This document shows positions 24,741 through 33,457 of a DNA stretch of 38,487 nt, in pieces. The number at the start of each line of letters is the position of its first letter. Positions within the stretch are counted from its first letter, which is position 1. The translations under genes and the position numbers were made by a program. The stretch is taken from contig JAHJSA010000021.1 in the NCBI GenBank assembly GCA_018830645.1, positions 1 to 38,487 on the forward strand. The letters are read 5' to 3'. Source of the DNA: Actinomycetota bacterium. Lineage in GTDB: Bacteria; Actinomycetota; Thermoleophilia; RBG-16-64-13. The notes beneath the pieces were generated by a model. The model saw only the letters and a program-made list of their open reading frames with translations, had not been told where the DNA came from and searched no databases.

Positions 24741-24887
24741 ATGGACGACCCCGTCACGCTGGAGCCCAATCAGGTGTCGGTGGACGAAGGTGCGGCGACC
24801 CACGATGAGCCCAGCCTCGCCGACCTCGTGCTCGGCGAATGGGACTTCGAAGAGATCTCCATCGACGGCATCTGTGGCGTCTACTAG
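24741..24887 (+). CDS. mftA: Mycofactocin precursor peptide MftA
   Basis: 48 residues, starting MDDPVTLEPNQVSVDEG and ending WDFEEISIDGICGVY. The C-terminal IDGxCGVY is the hallmark of MftA: MftC decarboxylates the last Tyr and crosslinks it to the preceding Val. Most precursors have Met before the Cys (IDGMCGVY); Ile here is a small variant. The peptide is very acidic, as usual. It starts 18 bases after larC, which places mycofactocin genes in the same run as the lar genes. Confidence 0.93.
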   Translation: MDDPVTLEPNQVSVDEGAATHDEPSLADLVLGEWDFEEISIDGICGVY

Positions 24888-24916
24888 ACGGCAAAGAACA
24901 AGCGAAAGGAGCAAGG

Positions 24917-25723
24917 GTGAAGCTGGACGGTAAGGTGGCTGTCGTCACTGGGGGAGCGCGGGGGAACGGCCTCGCATCGGCGTTGGCGCTGGCCCGCGAG
25001 GGAGCAGACATCGCCCTCTTGGATATCTGCCGGGACATCGACACGGTCCCGTACCCGCTGTCCGACCAGGCAAAGCTTGACGACGCGGTACAGCAGATCA
25101 AGGCTCTTGGCCAGAACGCCATCGGCGTCGCGTGCGACGTACGCTTCGAGGCAGACGTCATAGCCGCGGTGCAGCGGGTCCTCGACGAGTTCGGTCACGT
25201 GGATATCTTGGTGAACAATGCCGGCGTGACATCCCTCACCGCCGTGGTCGACATGCCCGAGGAGGAGTGGGACAACCTCGTGGACACCCATCTCAAGGGT
25301 GCGTTCCTCTGCAGCAAACACGTCCTGCGGCACATGATCGGGCAGCACTCGGGCAAGGTGGTCAATATCGGCTCGGTGGGCTCGTTCAAGGGTTTCGGCC
25401 TAGGCGCGCACTACTCAGCCGCGAAGCACGGCATGCTCGGCTTCACCAAGTCGCTGGCGATGGAAGTAGCCGACCACAACATCAACGTGAACGCGGTGTG
25501 CCCCGGGACTGTGTGGACCGACATGATGATCGGCCTCGTCGACAGCCTGGGGATGGACCAGGAAGAGGCTCAGGAGCAGTTCACCATGGACCACCTCATG
25601 AACGCCGACCACCCCGTCACCTCCGAGGATGTCGCAAACGCCGTGCTGTGGCTGTGCACCGATGATTCCCGCAACACCACGGGTTTCGCTCTCGGCGTCG
25701 ACTCGGGGTGGCTGGCCCATTGA
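24917..25723 (+). CDS. Mycofactocin-coupled short-chain dehydrogenase/reductase
   Basis: 268 residues, classical SDR: VAVVTGGARGNG (nucleotide), NNAG, the catalytic Ser in GSVGS, and YSAAKHG (Tyr and Lys). It carries the insertion typical of the mycofactocin-associated SDRs (LDICRDIDTVPYPL and SDQAKLDDAV) between beta-2 and alpha-2. Members hold NAD very tightly and depend on mycofactocin to reoxidise it. The substrate is probably an alcohol, not further defined. Start GTG at 24917 after AAAGGAGCAAG. It is placed between mftA and mftB, unlike the common mftABC order. Confidence 0.92.
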   Translation: MKLDGKVAVVTGGARGNGLASALALAREGADIALLDICRDIDTVPYPLSDQAKLDDAVQQIKALGQNAIGVACDVRFEADVIAAVQRVLDEFGHVDILVNNAGVTSLTAVVDMPEEEWDNLVDTHLKGAFLCSKHVLRHMIGQHSGKVVNIGSVGSFKGFGLGAHYSAAKHGMLGFTKSLAMEVADHNINVNAVCPGTVWTDMMIGLVDSLGMDQEEAQEQFTMDHLMNADHPVTSEDVANAVLWLCTDDSRNTTGFALGVDSGWLAH

Positions 25724-25728
25724 CATCC

Positions 25729-25989
25729 ATGACACACGTCGGCACCGTCAGCACCGAAGCCTCCGAGCGGAGGTTGAGCCTGGCTCCGGGCGTCCGTCTT
25801 CGCCCGGAGCCATTCGGCGGTATGGCATTCACCCCACGGACGGGGACGCTTGTGATTCTCGCCCCAGCGGCCTACACCCTCCTCGTGGATCTTGGCTCAG
25901 AAGGACCGCCGGTCCCCATCACGGAGCAGGCGGAGGCGGCGATTCATCGTCTCGTGCGAAGCGGGATCGTCGTTGACTCGCCTGCTTGA
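25729..25989 (+). CDS. mftB: Mycofactocin chaperone MftB (PqqD-like)
   Basis: 86 residues in the winged-helix RRE fold. It binds the MftA leader and presents it to the radical SAM enzyme MftC. The family pattern is LAPGVRLRPEPFGGMAFTPR, followed by LVILAPAAYTLLVDLG and a helix ending VRSGIVV. The start ATG is 5 bases after the SDR stop, and the end overlaps the mftC start by 17 bases. Confidence 0.88.
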   Translation: MTHVGTVSTEASERRLSLAPGVRLRPEPFGGMAFTPRTGTLVILAPAAYTLLVDLGSEGPPVPITEQAEAAIHRLVRSGIVVDSPA

Positions 25990-26227
25990 CAAGGTCCGTC
26001 TGTCTGCGCCTGTCACCGTCACCTGGGAGGTCATCGCGGCGTGCAGCCTCCGGTGCCGCCACTGCCTGTCCTCGTCGGGTAATGGTGGGGCCGGGGAGTT
26101 GTCCACGTGCGACGCTTTGCGACTGGTCCGTATCCTGGCGCAGGCCGGCGTGTTCCAGGTCGAAGAACGCTACGCTGACTGGAGGAGCCCGTGTCGAGTC
26201 AGTTCAGGTATCTGTTCAGCCCCCTGA
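25973..26227 (+). pseudogene. mftC: MftC radical SAM enzyme, truncated to its first ~63 residues
   Basis: From a TTG at 25973 the frame reads LTRLLDKVRLSAPVTVTWEV, then IAACSLRCRHC with the SAM-cluster cysteines C24, C28 and C31, then CDALRLVRILAQAGVFQV. Here MftC should continue with the GGEP motif and about 280 more residues with auxiliary cluster cysteines. Instead, at about 26161, unrelated residues follow (EERYADWRSP), and the frame runs into the next gene and stops at 26227. MftC catalyses both decarboxylation and crosslinking of MftA, so this form cannot be active. The cut joins cleanly to the leader of the next gene, so a real deletion or an assembly collapse is possible. Confidence 0.85.
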
Positions 26228-28146
26228 AGATCGGATCGACCACGGTCCGCAACCGCATCTCCTTCTCGGCCCACCTGACGCGGTTTGCAGAGAACTGGCT
26301 CCCCACGGAGAGAAACGCCGCCTACCTGGGTGAGCGGGCCAAGGGCGGCTGTGGCCTCATCATCACGGAGGAGCAGTCGGTGCACCCCACCGACCGCGCT
26401 TACGACCGCATGATCGACGCCTTCGAGCCGGCGGTGGTCCCCGGCTACCGGCAGATCACCTGGGCGGTGCACCACTACGGAGGGCGGGTCTTCGCTCAGC
26501 TCAACCACAACGGCCAACAGTGCGACGGCACACGTTCCCGTCTCCCCGTCATCGCCCCGTCGGACATCCCCGACGTGCTGTTCCGCGAGACCCCAAAGAT
26601 CGCCGAGGCCGAGGATCTCGCCGACATACTCGAAGGCTTCTACACCTCCAGCCGCCACGTCGTGCTGGGAGGCTTCGACGGCATCGAGATCCAGGCGAGT
26701 CACGCCTCGCTGCTTCGCCAGTTCATGTCGCCCCTCTCCAATCGCCGCAGCGACGTCTACGGCGGCAGCCTGGAGAACCGGATGCGCTTCACCTATGAGG
26801 TGATCGACGCGCTGCGCGAAGCGGTGGGCCCCGACTACACCCTGGGCATCCGTCTCACCGCCGACGAGATGATACCCGGCGGCCTCCGCCTAGAGGACAC
26901 CCAGGAGATCGCTTCGCTCCTCGAACAGACCGGCAAGATCGACTACATCAATCTCTCCATCGGCACCTTCTACAACCTCTACCTTGTGGAAGGCTCGATG
27001 CATACACCGCTGGGCTATACGGTGCCCTTGGCGGCCGCAGTGCGCAGCGTCGTCTCGCTCCCGGTGTTCGCAACCGGTCGCATCAACGACCCCGTGCAGG
27101 CCGAGAAGGTCCTCGCCGACGGACACGCCGACATGATCGGCATGGTGCGGGCCCAGATCTGCGACCCGGAACTCGCGATCAAAGCGCTGGAAGGTCGACT
27201 GGACGACATCCGAGCCTGCATCGGGTGCAACCAGGGATGCATCGGGCGCATCGGCTCCGGACTCACGGTGGGCTGTGTGCAGAACCCCGCGGTCGGCAAG
27301 GAGAACACCTGGGGCGTCGACACCCTGAAGCCGGCTCAGCGTCAGCGCAGGGTCCTCGTCATCGGTGGCGGCCCAGCCGGCATGGAGGCCGCCCGGATGG
27401 CCTCTCTCCGGGGTCACCGGGTGACGCTCTGGGAGCGCAGCGACCACCTGGGAGGACAGGTAGCCATCGCGGCGCTGGCCACGGGCCGCTCAGAGTTCGC
27501 GGGGGCAACGCGATGGCTGCAGGGGCAAATCAAGAAGCTACCCATCGACGTGACCCTGAACCACGAGGCGACGGTCGACGCCGTGCTCGCTTTCAACGCC
27601 GACGTGGTGGTCGTCGCTACCGGCAGTCGCCCGATAGACGTGGCGGTGCCGGGCGCCGATGGACCTGGGATCTACTCGGTGTGGCAGGTGCTGCAGGAGA
27701 AGCCGGAGCTGGGCGAACGGGTGCTTGTGGTCGACTACAACGGCCACCACCAGTCCACCAGCGTGGCCGAGGGTCTACTCGACGACGGCCACAAGGTGAC
27801 CCTCGTGACACCGTCGCTCTTCGTCGGCGCCGAACTCGGCCCCCTGCAGGATCTCTACATGGCCCTGCAGCGCCTCATGACCAAAGGTGCCGACATGGTC
27901 ATGAACATCGCCGTCATGTCCTTCGACGGCACGACCGCCCAGGGCTTCAACGTGTACTCCAACATACCCTGGTCCTCCCCCGAGGCCGACAGCGTGGTCC
28001 TCTCTATGGGCAATCAGGTCAACGATGAGCTCTACTTCACCCTCAAGGGTAAGGTGCACGAGCTCCATCGGGTGGGAGATTGCGTCGCACCCCGTAAGGT
28101 CGACATGGCGATCCTGGAAGGTCACGCCCTGGGGAGGACGCTTTGA
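26191..28146 (+). CDS. Mycofactocin-system FadH/OYE-family oxidoreductase
   Basis: 651 residues, built like 2,4-dienoyl-CoA reductase. An N-terminal OYE TIM barrel with FMN (LFSPLKIGSTTVRNRISFSA, FAQLNHNGQQ, FDGIEIQASHASLLRQF, SDVYGGSLENRMRF) is followed by a [4Fe-4S] site C343, C346, C350, C362 (CX2CX3CX11C). The C-terminal FAD/NAD domain has VLVIGGGPAGMEAARMAS and ends HRVGDCVAPRKVDMAILEG. Homologues occur in many mycofactocin loci beside the ETF genes, as here. The GTG start has GGAGGAG upstream. Its start sits at the broken end of mftC. Likely role: electron exchange between reduced mycofactocin or a substrate and the ETF (inference). Confidence 0.92.
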   Translation: MSSQFRYLFSPLKIGSTTVRNRISFSAHLTRFAENWLPTERNAAYLGERAKGGCGLIITEEQSVHPTDRAYDRMIDAFEPAVVPGYRQITWAVHHYGGRVFAQLNHNGQQCDGTRSRLPVIAPSDIPDVLFRETPKIAEAEDLADILEGFYTSSRHVVLGGFDGIEIQASHASLLRQFMSPLSNRRSDVYGGSLENRMRFTYEVIDALREAVGPDYTLGIRLTADEMIPGGLRLEDTQEIASLLEQTGKIDYINLSIGTFYNLYLVEGSMHTPLGYTVPLAAAVRSVVSLPVFATGRINDPVQAEKVLADGHADMIGMVRAQICDPELAIKALEGRLDDIRACIGCNQGCIGRIGSGLTVGCVQNPAVGKENTWGVDTLKPAQRQRRVLVIGGGPAGMEAARMASLRGHRVTLWERSDHLGGQVAIAALATGRSEFAGATRWLQGQIKKLPIDVTLNHEATVDAVLAFNADVVVVATGSRPIDVAVPGADGPGIYSVWQVLQEKPELGERVLVVDYNGHHQSTSVAEGLLDDGHKVTLVTPSLFVGAELGPLQDLYMALQRLMTKGADMVMNIAVMSFDGTTAQGFNVYSNIPWSSPEADSVVLSMGNQVNDELYFTLKGKVHELHRVGDCVAPRKVDMAILEGHALGRTL

Positions 28147-29306
28147 TCCGCCGGGACCCTGTATGGGCGCTGGTGTGGCTCCAGGAGGACCGCGGCGAAG
28201 TCACGCCCGAGTCGTGGGGTGCCGCGCGACTCGCGGCCCGGCTAAGCGAGGGGCGCGGCATCGTGGGCGTCGTGCTCGCCGGCGACGACGAGCCCAGGCC
28301 GGATCCACCCGAGATGTGCGGCCTCACCGATCTCGTGGTCCTGCGTCACCCCGCCCTGCACCTGTATGCGCGCGAATCCTATGCGGCCGCCTTCGACGAG
28401 TTCTGGACGCGCACCGGTGCCGACCTGTTCCTCACGCCAGCGACGCCGGACGGCCGGGAGATAGCCGTGGATCTCGCGCTCCGCCGGCGGCTGCCATGCG
28501 CCACCAACGTCATCTCCCTTGCCCGTGAAGGAGAGCAGCTCGTGGCGTGTCAACCACTGCCGGCGGGCACGTACATGGTGCCCATCCCCTTGCCGGGCGG
28601 GCGGGGCTGCGTGGCCCTTGCACCCGAGGTCCTCGAGCGCACCACCGTCGCCTCGGAGCGCACGCCGGTGACCGACCCACTCGGCCTTGACTTTCCGGTG
28701 GCCTCGTATCACGTCCCCCCGGTGCCGGCCATCGTTCCCCGCCCCGTTCTCGGCCAGGCCCGCTCCGAGGTGTTCCCTGTGGAACCCGCCGTAGGCCGGA
28801 TCGAGGAGGAGCGGCCTTCCGTCGAACCACCCACCTGGGTGTCCGTGCGCATCCTTTCCGCAGACCCCGAGACCGTCGATCTTAGCGAGGCCGACGTGGT
28901 AGTCGCCGCCGGCTACGGCATCGGCTCACAAAGCGACACCGATGCGCTCCAGGGCCTCGGACACGAGTTGGGAGCGGCCCTAGGCGTGACGCGCCCGGTG
29001 GTCGACGAAGGGTGGGCGGCATTCGATCGGCAGATCGGCCAGACCGGTCGGTACCTCAAAGCCCGGGGATACGTGGGCTTCGGGGTCTCGGGAGCAGTAC
29101 ACCACACTGCGGCCATCGCCGAATGCGATCTGGTCATCGCCGTCAATCTTGATGCGACCGCGCCCATCTTCACGGTATCCCACGTAGGCTTCGTCGCCGA
29201 TGTACACGAGGTCGTCCCCGCTCTTCGCGCCGAGCTTGCCCGACGACGGGCCGAGCGAGGCTCTGGTGACGACGCCCCCGTCGTTCCTAACGAGGTGACG
29301 CCTTGA
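28143..29306 (+). CDS. Electron transfer flavoprotein alpha subunit (mycofactocin-associated)
   Basis: 387 residues. The C-terminal FAD domain is typical of ETF-alpha/FixB (VVAAGYGIGSQSDTDALQGL; VVDEGWAAFDRQIGQTGRYL; VGFGVSGAVHHTA; VIAVNLDATAPIF). The N-terminal domain is more divergent, as in the mycofactocin-associated group. It starts with a TTG that overlaps the previous stop by 4 bases. It pairs with the beta subunit at 30877, separated by the FixC and FixX genes (order alpha-C-X-beta). Confidence 0.88.
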   Translation: MIRRDPVWALVWLQEDRGEVTPESWGAARLAARLSEGRGIVGVVLAGDDEPRPDPPEMCGLTDLVVLRHPALHLYARESYAAAFDEFWTRTGADLFLTPATPDGREIAVDLALRRRLPCATNVISLAREGEQLVACQPLPAGTYMVPIPLPGGRGCVALAPEVLERTTVASERTPVTDPLGLDFPVASYHVPPVPAIVPRPVLGQARSEVFPVEPAVGRIEEERPSVEPPTWVSVRILSADPETVDLSEADVVVAAGYGIGSQSDTDALQGLGHELGAALGVTRPVVDEGWAAFDRQIGQTGRYLKARGYVGFGVSGAVHHTAAIAECDLVIAVNLDATAPIFTVSHVGFVADVHEVVPALRAELARRRAERGSGDDAPVVPNEVTP

Positions 29307-30595
29307 GCACGGCGTACGACCTCGTCGTGGTCGGAGCCGGTCCGGCCGGCTCGACCGCCGCCCTGGTTGCCGCCCGCAGCGGGCTTACGGTGGCACTCCT
29401 CGAGCGGGGTGATCACCCCGGCAGTAAGAACATGTTCGGCGGCGTACTGCACACCCACAGCCTCAACGAGATCATCCCGCGCTTCTACGAAGAGGCCCCC
29501 TTGGAGCGGGCCATCACACGCCGAGTGATCAACCTCGTCACTGACGAAGCCTCCCTTGCCCTGGACTTCGGCCACCGCAAACTCGCCCGACCTCCCTACA
29601 ACGCCTTCTCGATCATCCGCAGCCGTTTTGATCGCTGGCTCGCCGGCAAAGCCCAGGAAGCGGGTGCCCTGCTGCTCACCCGCACGGTGGCCCAAGAACT
29701 TATCCGCGGCCGTTCCGGAGCCTACGAGGGCGTGGTGCTGCAGGACGGCACCGAGATCCACGCGCCCGTCACCATATGCGCCGACGGGGTGAACTCGCTC
29801 CTGGCGAAGAAGGCCGGTCTGCGTCCTCCCCTGCGCACCGATCAACTCGCACTTGGCGTGAAACAGACCTTGGCCCTGCCGCCGGATGTCATCGAGGACC
29901 GGTGTGGCCTCCAGGCGGGCGAAGGCGTGGACATGATCTACATCGGGTCGTTCACGCGAGGGGTGGGCGGCGGCGCCTTCGTCTACACCAACAGCCGTAC
30001 CCTGTCGGTCGGTGTGACTCTCAATCTCGCGGACCTCAGCCGCAGCCGCCTACGGCCCGAGCAGGTGCTCGAACTCTTCCTGGAAGAGCCAAGGATTGCG
30101 GAGCTCGTTGAGGGTGCGGCCCCAAGGGAGTACTCGGCCCACCTGATCCCTGAGGGCGGGGCTCACATGGTGCCCACGCTCGCGCACCACGGCGTCATGC
30201 TCGCCGGCGACTCAGCCGGTTTCGTTCTGAATTCCGGGCTAAACCTGGAAGGCGCCAACCTGGCCATCACCTCGGGACGCCTAGCAGCCGAGACTGCCGT
30301 GCAGGCCTACCTGGACGGCGACCTGAGCGCTCAATCCTTGGGGCGCTACCGCACGGCATTGGAGCAGTCCCACGTTCTGGCCGACCTGCACACCTTCAAA
30401 GGCGCGCACAGCTTCCTCGCCAACAACCGCATCTACACTACGTATCCCCAGACAGTGGCCTCGTTCATCGAGGAGGTAATCACGGTGGGCGGAACCCCTA
30501 AGCGCCGCCTCCACGCCATCGCGCTCGACCACCTCGGCAAGGTTGGCTGGCGAGACGCCCTACGGGACTTGGTCGCATCGAGGAGGTACATCTGA
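29303..30595 (+). CDS. FixC-like ETF:quinone oxidoreductase flavoprotein
   Basis: 430 residues. FAD-binding DLVVVGAGPAGSTAALVAAR at the N-terminus, ERGDHPGSKNMFGGVLHTHS (the FixC signature) and a second dinucleotide motif VMLAGDSAGFVLNSGLNLEG. Works with FixX and the ETF to pass electrons to quinone or, in bifurcating FixABCX, to ferredoxin or flavodoxin as well. TTG start overlapping the ETF-alpha stop; ends one base into the fixX start. Confidence 0.92.
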   Translation: MSTAYDLVVVGAGPAGSTAALVAARSGLTVALLERGDHPGSKNMFGGVLHTHSLNEIIPRFYEEAPLERAITRRVINLVTDEASLALDFGHRKLARPPYNAFSIIRSRFDRWLAGKAQEAGALLLTRTVAQELIRGRSGAYEGVVLQDGTEIHAPVTICADGVNSLLAKKAGLRPPLRTDQLALGVKQTLALPPDVIEDRCGLQAGEGVDMIYIGSFTRGVGGGAFVYTNSRTLSVGVTLNLADLSRSRLRPEQVLELFLEEPRIAELVEGAAPREYSAHLIPEGGAHMVPTLAHHGVMLAGDSAGFVLNSGLNLEGANLAITSGRLAAETAVQAYLDGDLSAQSLGRYRTALEQSHVLADLHTFKGAHSFLANNRIYTTYPQTVASFIEEVITVGGTPKRRLHAIALDHLGKVGWRDALRDLVASRRYI

Positions 30596-30867
30596 TGGCC
30601 GTGGTCCACCTGGTCTCCCTGGACTACTACAACATCGACCGGCAGCCGCACATCACCGTGAACTCGAGCTTCTGCCCGACGTGTCCGCACCAAGCCTGCC
30701 TGGTCACGTGTCCCGCGGAGTGCTACACCAAGGACCCCGAGCGCGGGGTGCAGTTCAGCTATGAGGCCTGCCTCGAATGCGGCACCTGCCGGGTGGTCTG
30801 CGATCGTGGAGCCGTCACCTGGGACTATCCCCGGGGCGGTTTCGGCGTCGGGTTCCGGCTGGCGTAG
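30595..30867 (+). CDS. FixX-like ferredoxin
   Basis: 90 residues with eight Cys: CPTCPHQACLVTCPAECY and ACLECGTCRVVCDRGAV. The ending WDYPRGGFGVGFR matches the GGFGV tail of FixX. It carries one or two Fe-S clusters and hands electrons from ETF-FixC to the acceptor. ATG overlaps the FixC stop. Confidence 0.9.
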   Translation: MAVVHLVSLDYYNIDRQPHITVNSSFCPTCPHQACLVTCPAECYTKDPERGVQFSYEACLECGTCRVVCDRGAVTWDYPRGGFGVGFRLA

Positions 30868-30876
30868 GGAGCGACG

Positions 30877-31728
30877 ATGAGCGAACCACGTGCCGCAGTC
30901 GTCCTCGTCAAGCGGGCCCTCGCTCCCGGGCTGCCGGCCGGTCTCGACGCCGCCGGACAAGTATCGGCCGACGAGTCCTATCCCGTGATGGAACCATCCG
31001 CGGTCGTCGCGCTCGACGTGGCGAGACAGGTCGCGGGCTCCGGGGGCGAGGTCATCGTGTTCTCGGTTGGCGGACCTCTGGTGGACGACGTCCTGCGCCG
31101 CGCCTTGGAGCTTGGCGCCGACCGCGCGATCCGGGTCGACCTAGCCCGGTGGCGGCACCTACCAGCCCATGCAGTTGCCGCAGCGCTCACCAAAGCCATT
31201 CGGCGTTCGGTCGACCACGTCGATCTGGTGGTCTGCGGAGACCGCTCAATCGACGAGGGGACCGGAGAGGTAGGCCCTCGCGTGGCTCACGCTCTCGGCC
31301 TTCCCTGGGCGACCGCCGTCGCGTCGGTGCAGCTGCAGGAGGACGGCGGCTTGATCCTGCTGCGGCGAAGGCCCCGCGGAGAGCGGCTCGTCGTGCACGC
31401 GACCCTGCCCGCCGTACTCTGTCTCGACCCCACACCCGCGCCGACCGAGCCCGTGACCGCAGCCGTCGTCATAGCGGCAGCGACGGCACCGATCGAAATC
31501 CTAGCCTTTCCGCCGCTCGCGCGGGAGCCGGCACCGGCGCTTCGCCGCCTCCGTCCCCGTGTCCTCCCGCTGACCATCCCCCGACAGGACCTTCCCGCCG
31601 ACCAGCGCATCTGGTCGATGTTCTGGGGGGGCGAGGCCCACCGTGAGGGCACCGTGTACACACTACCGCCTGAGGAAACAGCGCGGCGCATCCTCGATCT
31701 CCTGGATCAGCGAGGTCTCCTGGTGTGA
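30877..31728 (+). CDS. Electron transfer flavoprotein beta subunit (mycofactocin-associated)
   Basis: 283 residues of the adenine-nucleotide alpha-hydrolase-like fold. Family features are PRAAVVLVKRALAPGLPAGL, VIVFSVGGPLVDDVLRRALE (GADRAI follows), LVVCGDRSIDEGTGEVGPRV, and HALGLPWATAV. It forms the heterodimer with the alpha subunit at 28143 and accepts electrons from a dehydrogenase. It overlaps the next start (GTGA), so mftF is coupled. Confidence 0.87.
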   Translation: MSEPRAAVVLVKRALAPGLPAGLDAAGQVSADESYPVMEPSAVVALDVARQVAGSGGEVIVFSVGGPLVDDVLRRALELGADRAIRVDLARWRHLPAHAVAAALTKAIRRSVDHVDLVVCGDRSIDEGTGEVGPRVAHALGLPWATAVASVQLQEDGGLILLRRRPRGERLVVHATLPAVLCLDPTPAPTEPVTAAVVIAAATAPIEILAFPPLAREPAPALRRLRPRVLPLTIPRQDLPADQRIWSMFWGGEAHREGTVYTLPPEETARRILDLLDQRGLLV

Positions 31729-32570
31729 CGGACTCCGTCCCGGCGCAATCCAACCGGCAGGGGCCGGGAGCCGTGGTCCACCTCCGCCCGGGAATCGAGG
31801 TCCACGACATGGGCGACCGTCTGCGCGTGGCCTCTCGGCGCCCCGCGCGCGCCGTCGACCTCTCTCCTTCTGTGCGACCACTCCTCGCGCAGCTTGCCGG
31901 ACACGGGGTCGCCATTGCGAACCCAGCGCCGGGAGCAGTTCGCGTTGGCCACGTCACCAACGGCCCGGTCCCCGCGACCGGCCCCGTCCCCGTCGGAGCG
32001 CCCGCGGAACTCCAGCTGATCGAGTACCTGGTGCAGCGCGGATTCGCCTTCGAGTCGACCGCGCCGCAGCCTCCCCACCACCACGAAGCTGCCGATGAGG
32101 AGGCTGGTCGCCTGCCGTCGGTTTCGTGTGTGGTCGTTGTGCGCAACCGCCCCCGAGAGCTCGCCCGATGCCTGCGCTCCCTGATCCGGCTGGACTACCC
32201 CTCGGAGCTCCTCGAAGTACTGGTGGTAGATGACGCGTCGGAGGACGCCACGCCGCAGGTCGCTCGGGCGTTCGCCCGCTGGGCCGAGAGTGCGCGCGGC
32301 CTCCGTCGGCCGGTACCGAACGTACGGCTGCAGAGGCTATCCGTTCACGGCGGGATCGCCGAGGCACGGAACCAGGGACTACTGCGCGGCCGTGGCGAAC
32401 TCATCGCCTTCACCGACAGCGACTGCGTCGCCTCCCCGCTCTGGGTCCGACGGCTCGTCTCTCAGCTCCGACCCGACGTGGCCGCTGTCGGCGGCGGAGT
32501 AACCGGCCTCCACACGGAGACCGCCCTACAGAGGTACGAAGCCGCCTACTCGCCACTCCACATGGGTGAT

Positions 32571-32590
32571 CGCCCCACCCGGGTGGGGCG
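32571..32590. repeat. Perfect 20-bp palindrome just before the mftF frameshift
   Basis: CGCCCCACCCGGGTGGGGCG is its own reverse complement. It ends five bases before the C7 run at 32596. Very GC-rich palindromes can cause polymerase slippage in replication or sequencing. Confidence 0.85.
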
Positions 32591-33360
32591 GGACTCCCCC
32601 CCGTCCCCTACCTACCCACGTGCAACCTGCTTGTGCGGCGCGAGGCCGCCCTCGCCGCCGGGGGCTTCAACTCCGCATTCCAGGTGGGAGAGGACGTGGA
32701 TTTCTGCCGGCGGCTCGAGGAGCACGGCTTCGCTCTTCGCTACGAGCCGAGTGGCACGGTGGCCCACGATCACCGGGACCGCCTGATCTCATTCCTTCGT
32801 CGCCGGGCAGCGTACGGTAGCTCCGAGGCTACGTTGTACGGCAGTTCGGGCGGTCGCCGTGCGGGGGGCGGCCCGGGCGGGAGCCCATTCGACGTCCGCT
32901 TCGCGGCGGCGGCCATCGTGACTGCCACCGCCCTGTCCCTGGGACCGGCAGTCGTGGTAGTGTCCTCGACCCTCCTCGGCCTCGCTCTACGCCGACTCGC
33001 CCGCTGGCTCCAGGCCGACCGCCCTCTCCCCCTCGGAGTCGTACTGGGCTCGACGCCCAGGCTCGTGGTCGCTTCAATCCACCAACTGGGGGGTTGGGTG
33101 CTCCGCTACTGGTCGCTCCCCCTCCTCGTCGTCGCCCTCGCCATCGAGACGACCGGCAGGCCCGTGCCGTCACCACTTGTCCCCTTGGTCGTTCTGGCCG
33201 TGGTGACGGCCCTTGTCGAGTGGCGTCGCCGACGGCCTCGCCTCGACCCACTGCGGGCCGGTCTCCTCTACCTCCTGGACGTCACTGCATACCAAGTGGG
33301 TGCCTGGCAGGGGGGTCTGCGGGCGGGCCGGCTCGGCTTCATGCTACCGCCCCGCATAAG

Positions 33361-33391
33361 GGTCACGGGCCCCAGAGGGGAGCCCGTGACC
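33361..33391 (+). terminator. Hairpin in the last part of mftF
   Basis: GGTCACGGGC (33361-33370) pairs perfectly with GCCCGTGACC (33382-33391) across an 11-base loop. It lies within the predicted C-terminal codons of mftF, about 80 bases before the stop, and no T-run follows. It may end transcription for the long plus-strand operon before the convergent gene, or mark an earlier true end of mftF. Confidence 0.4.
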
Positions 33392-33457
33392 TCTCCGGAT
33401 CCGCGATTCACGCGCCCTCGCACCACCGGTGCGGGGGAATGCCGTAGAGCCGGGGGC

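Noticed and set aside
32571-32640. Programmed ribosomal frameshift in mftF
   Set aside because: The hairpin is upstream of the C7 run, whereas stimulators of frameshifting normally follow the slippery site; error or mutation is simpler.
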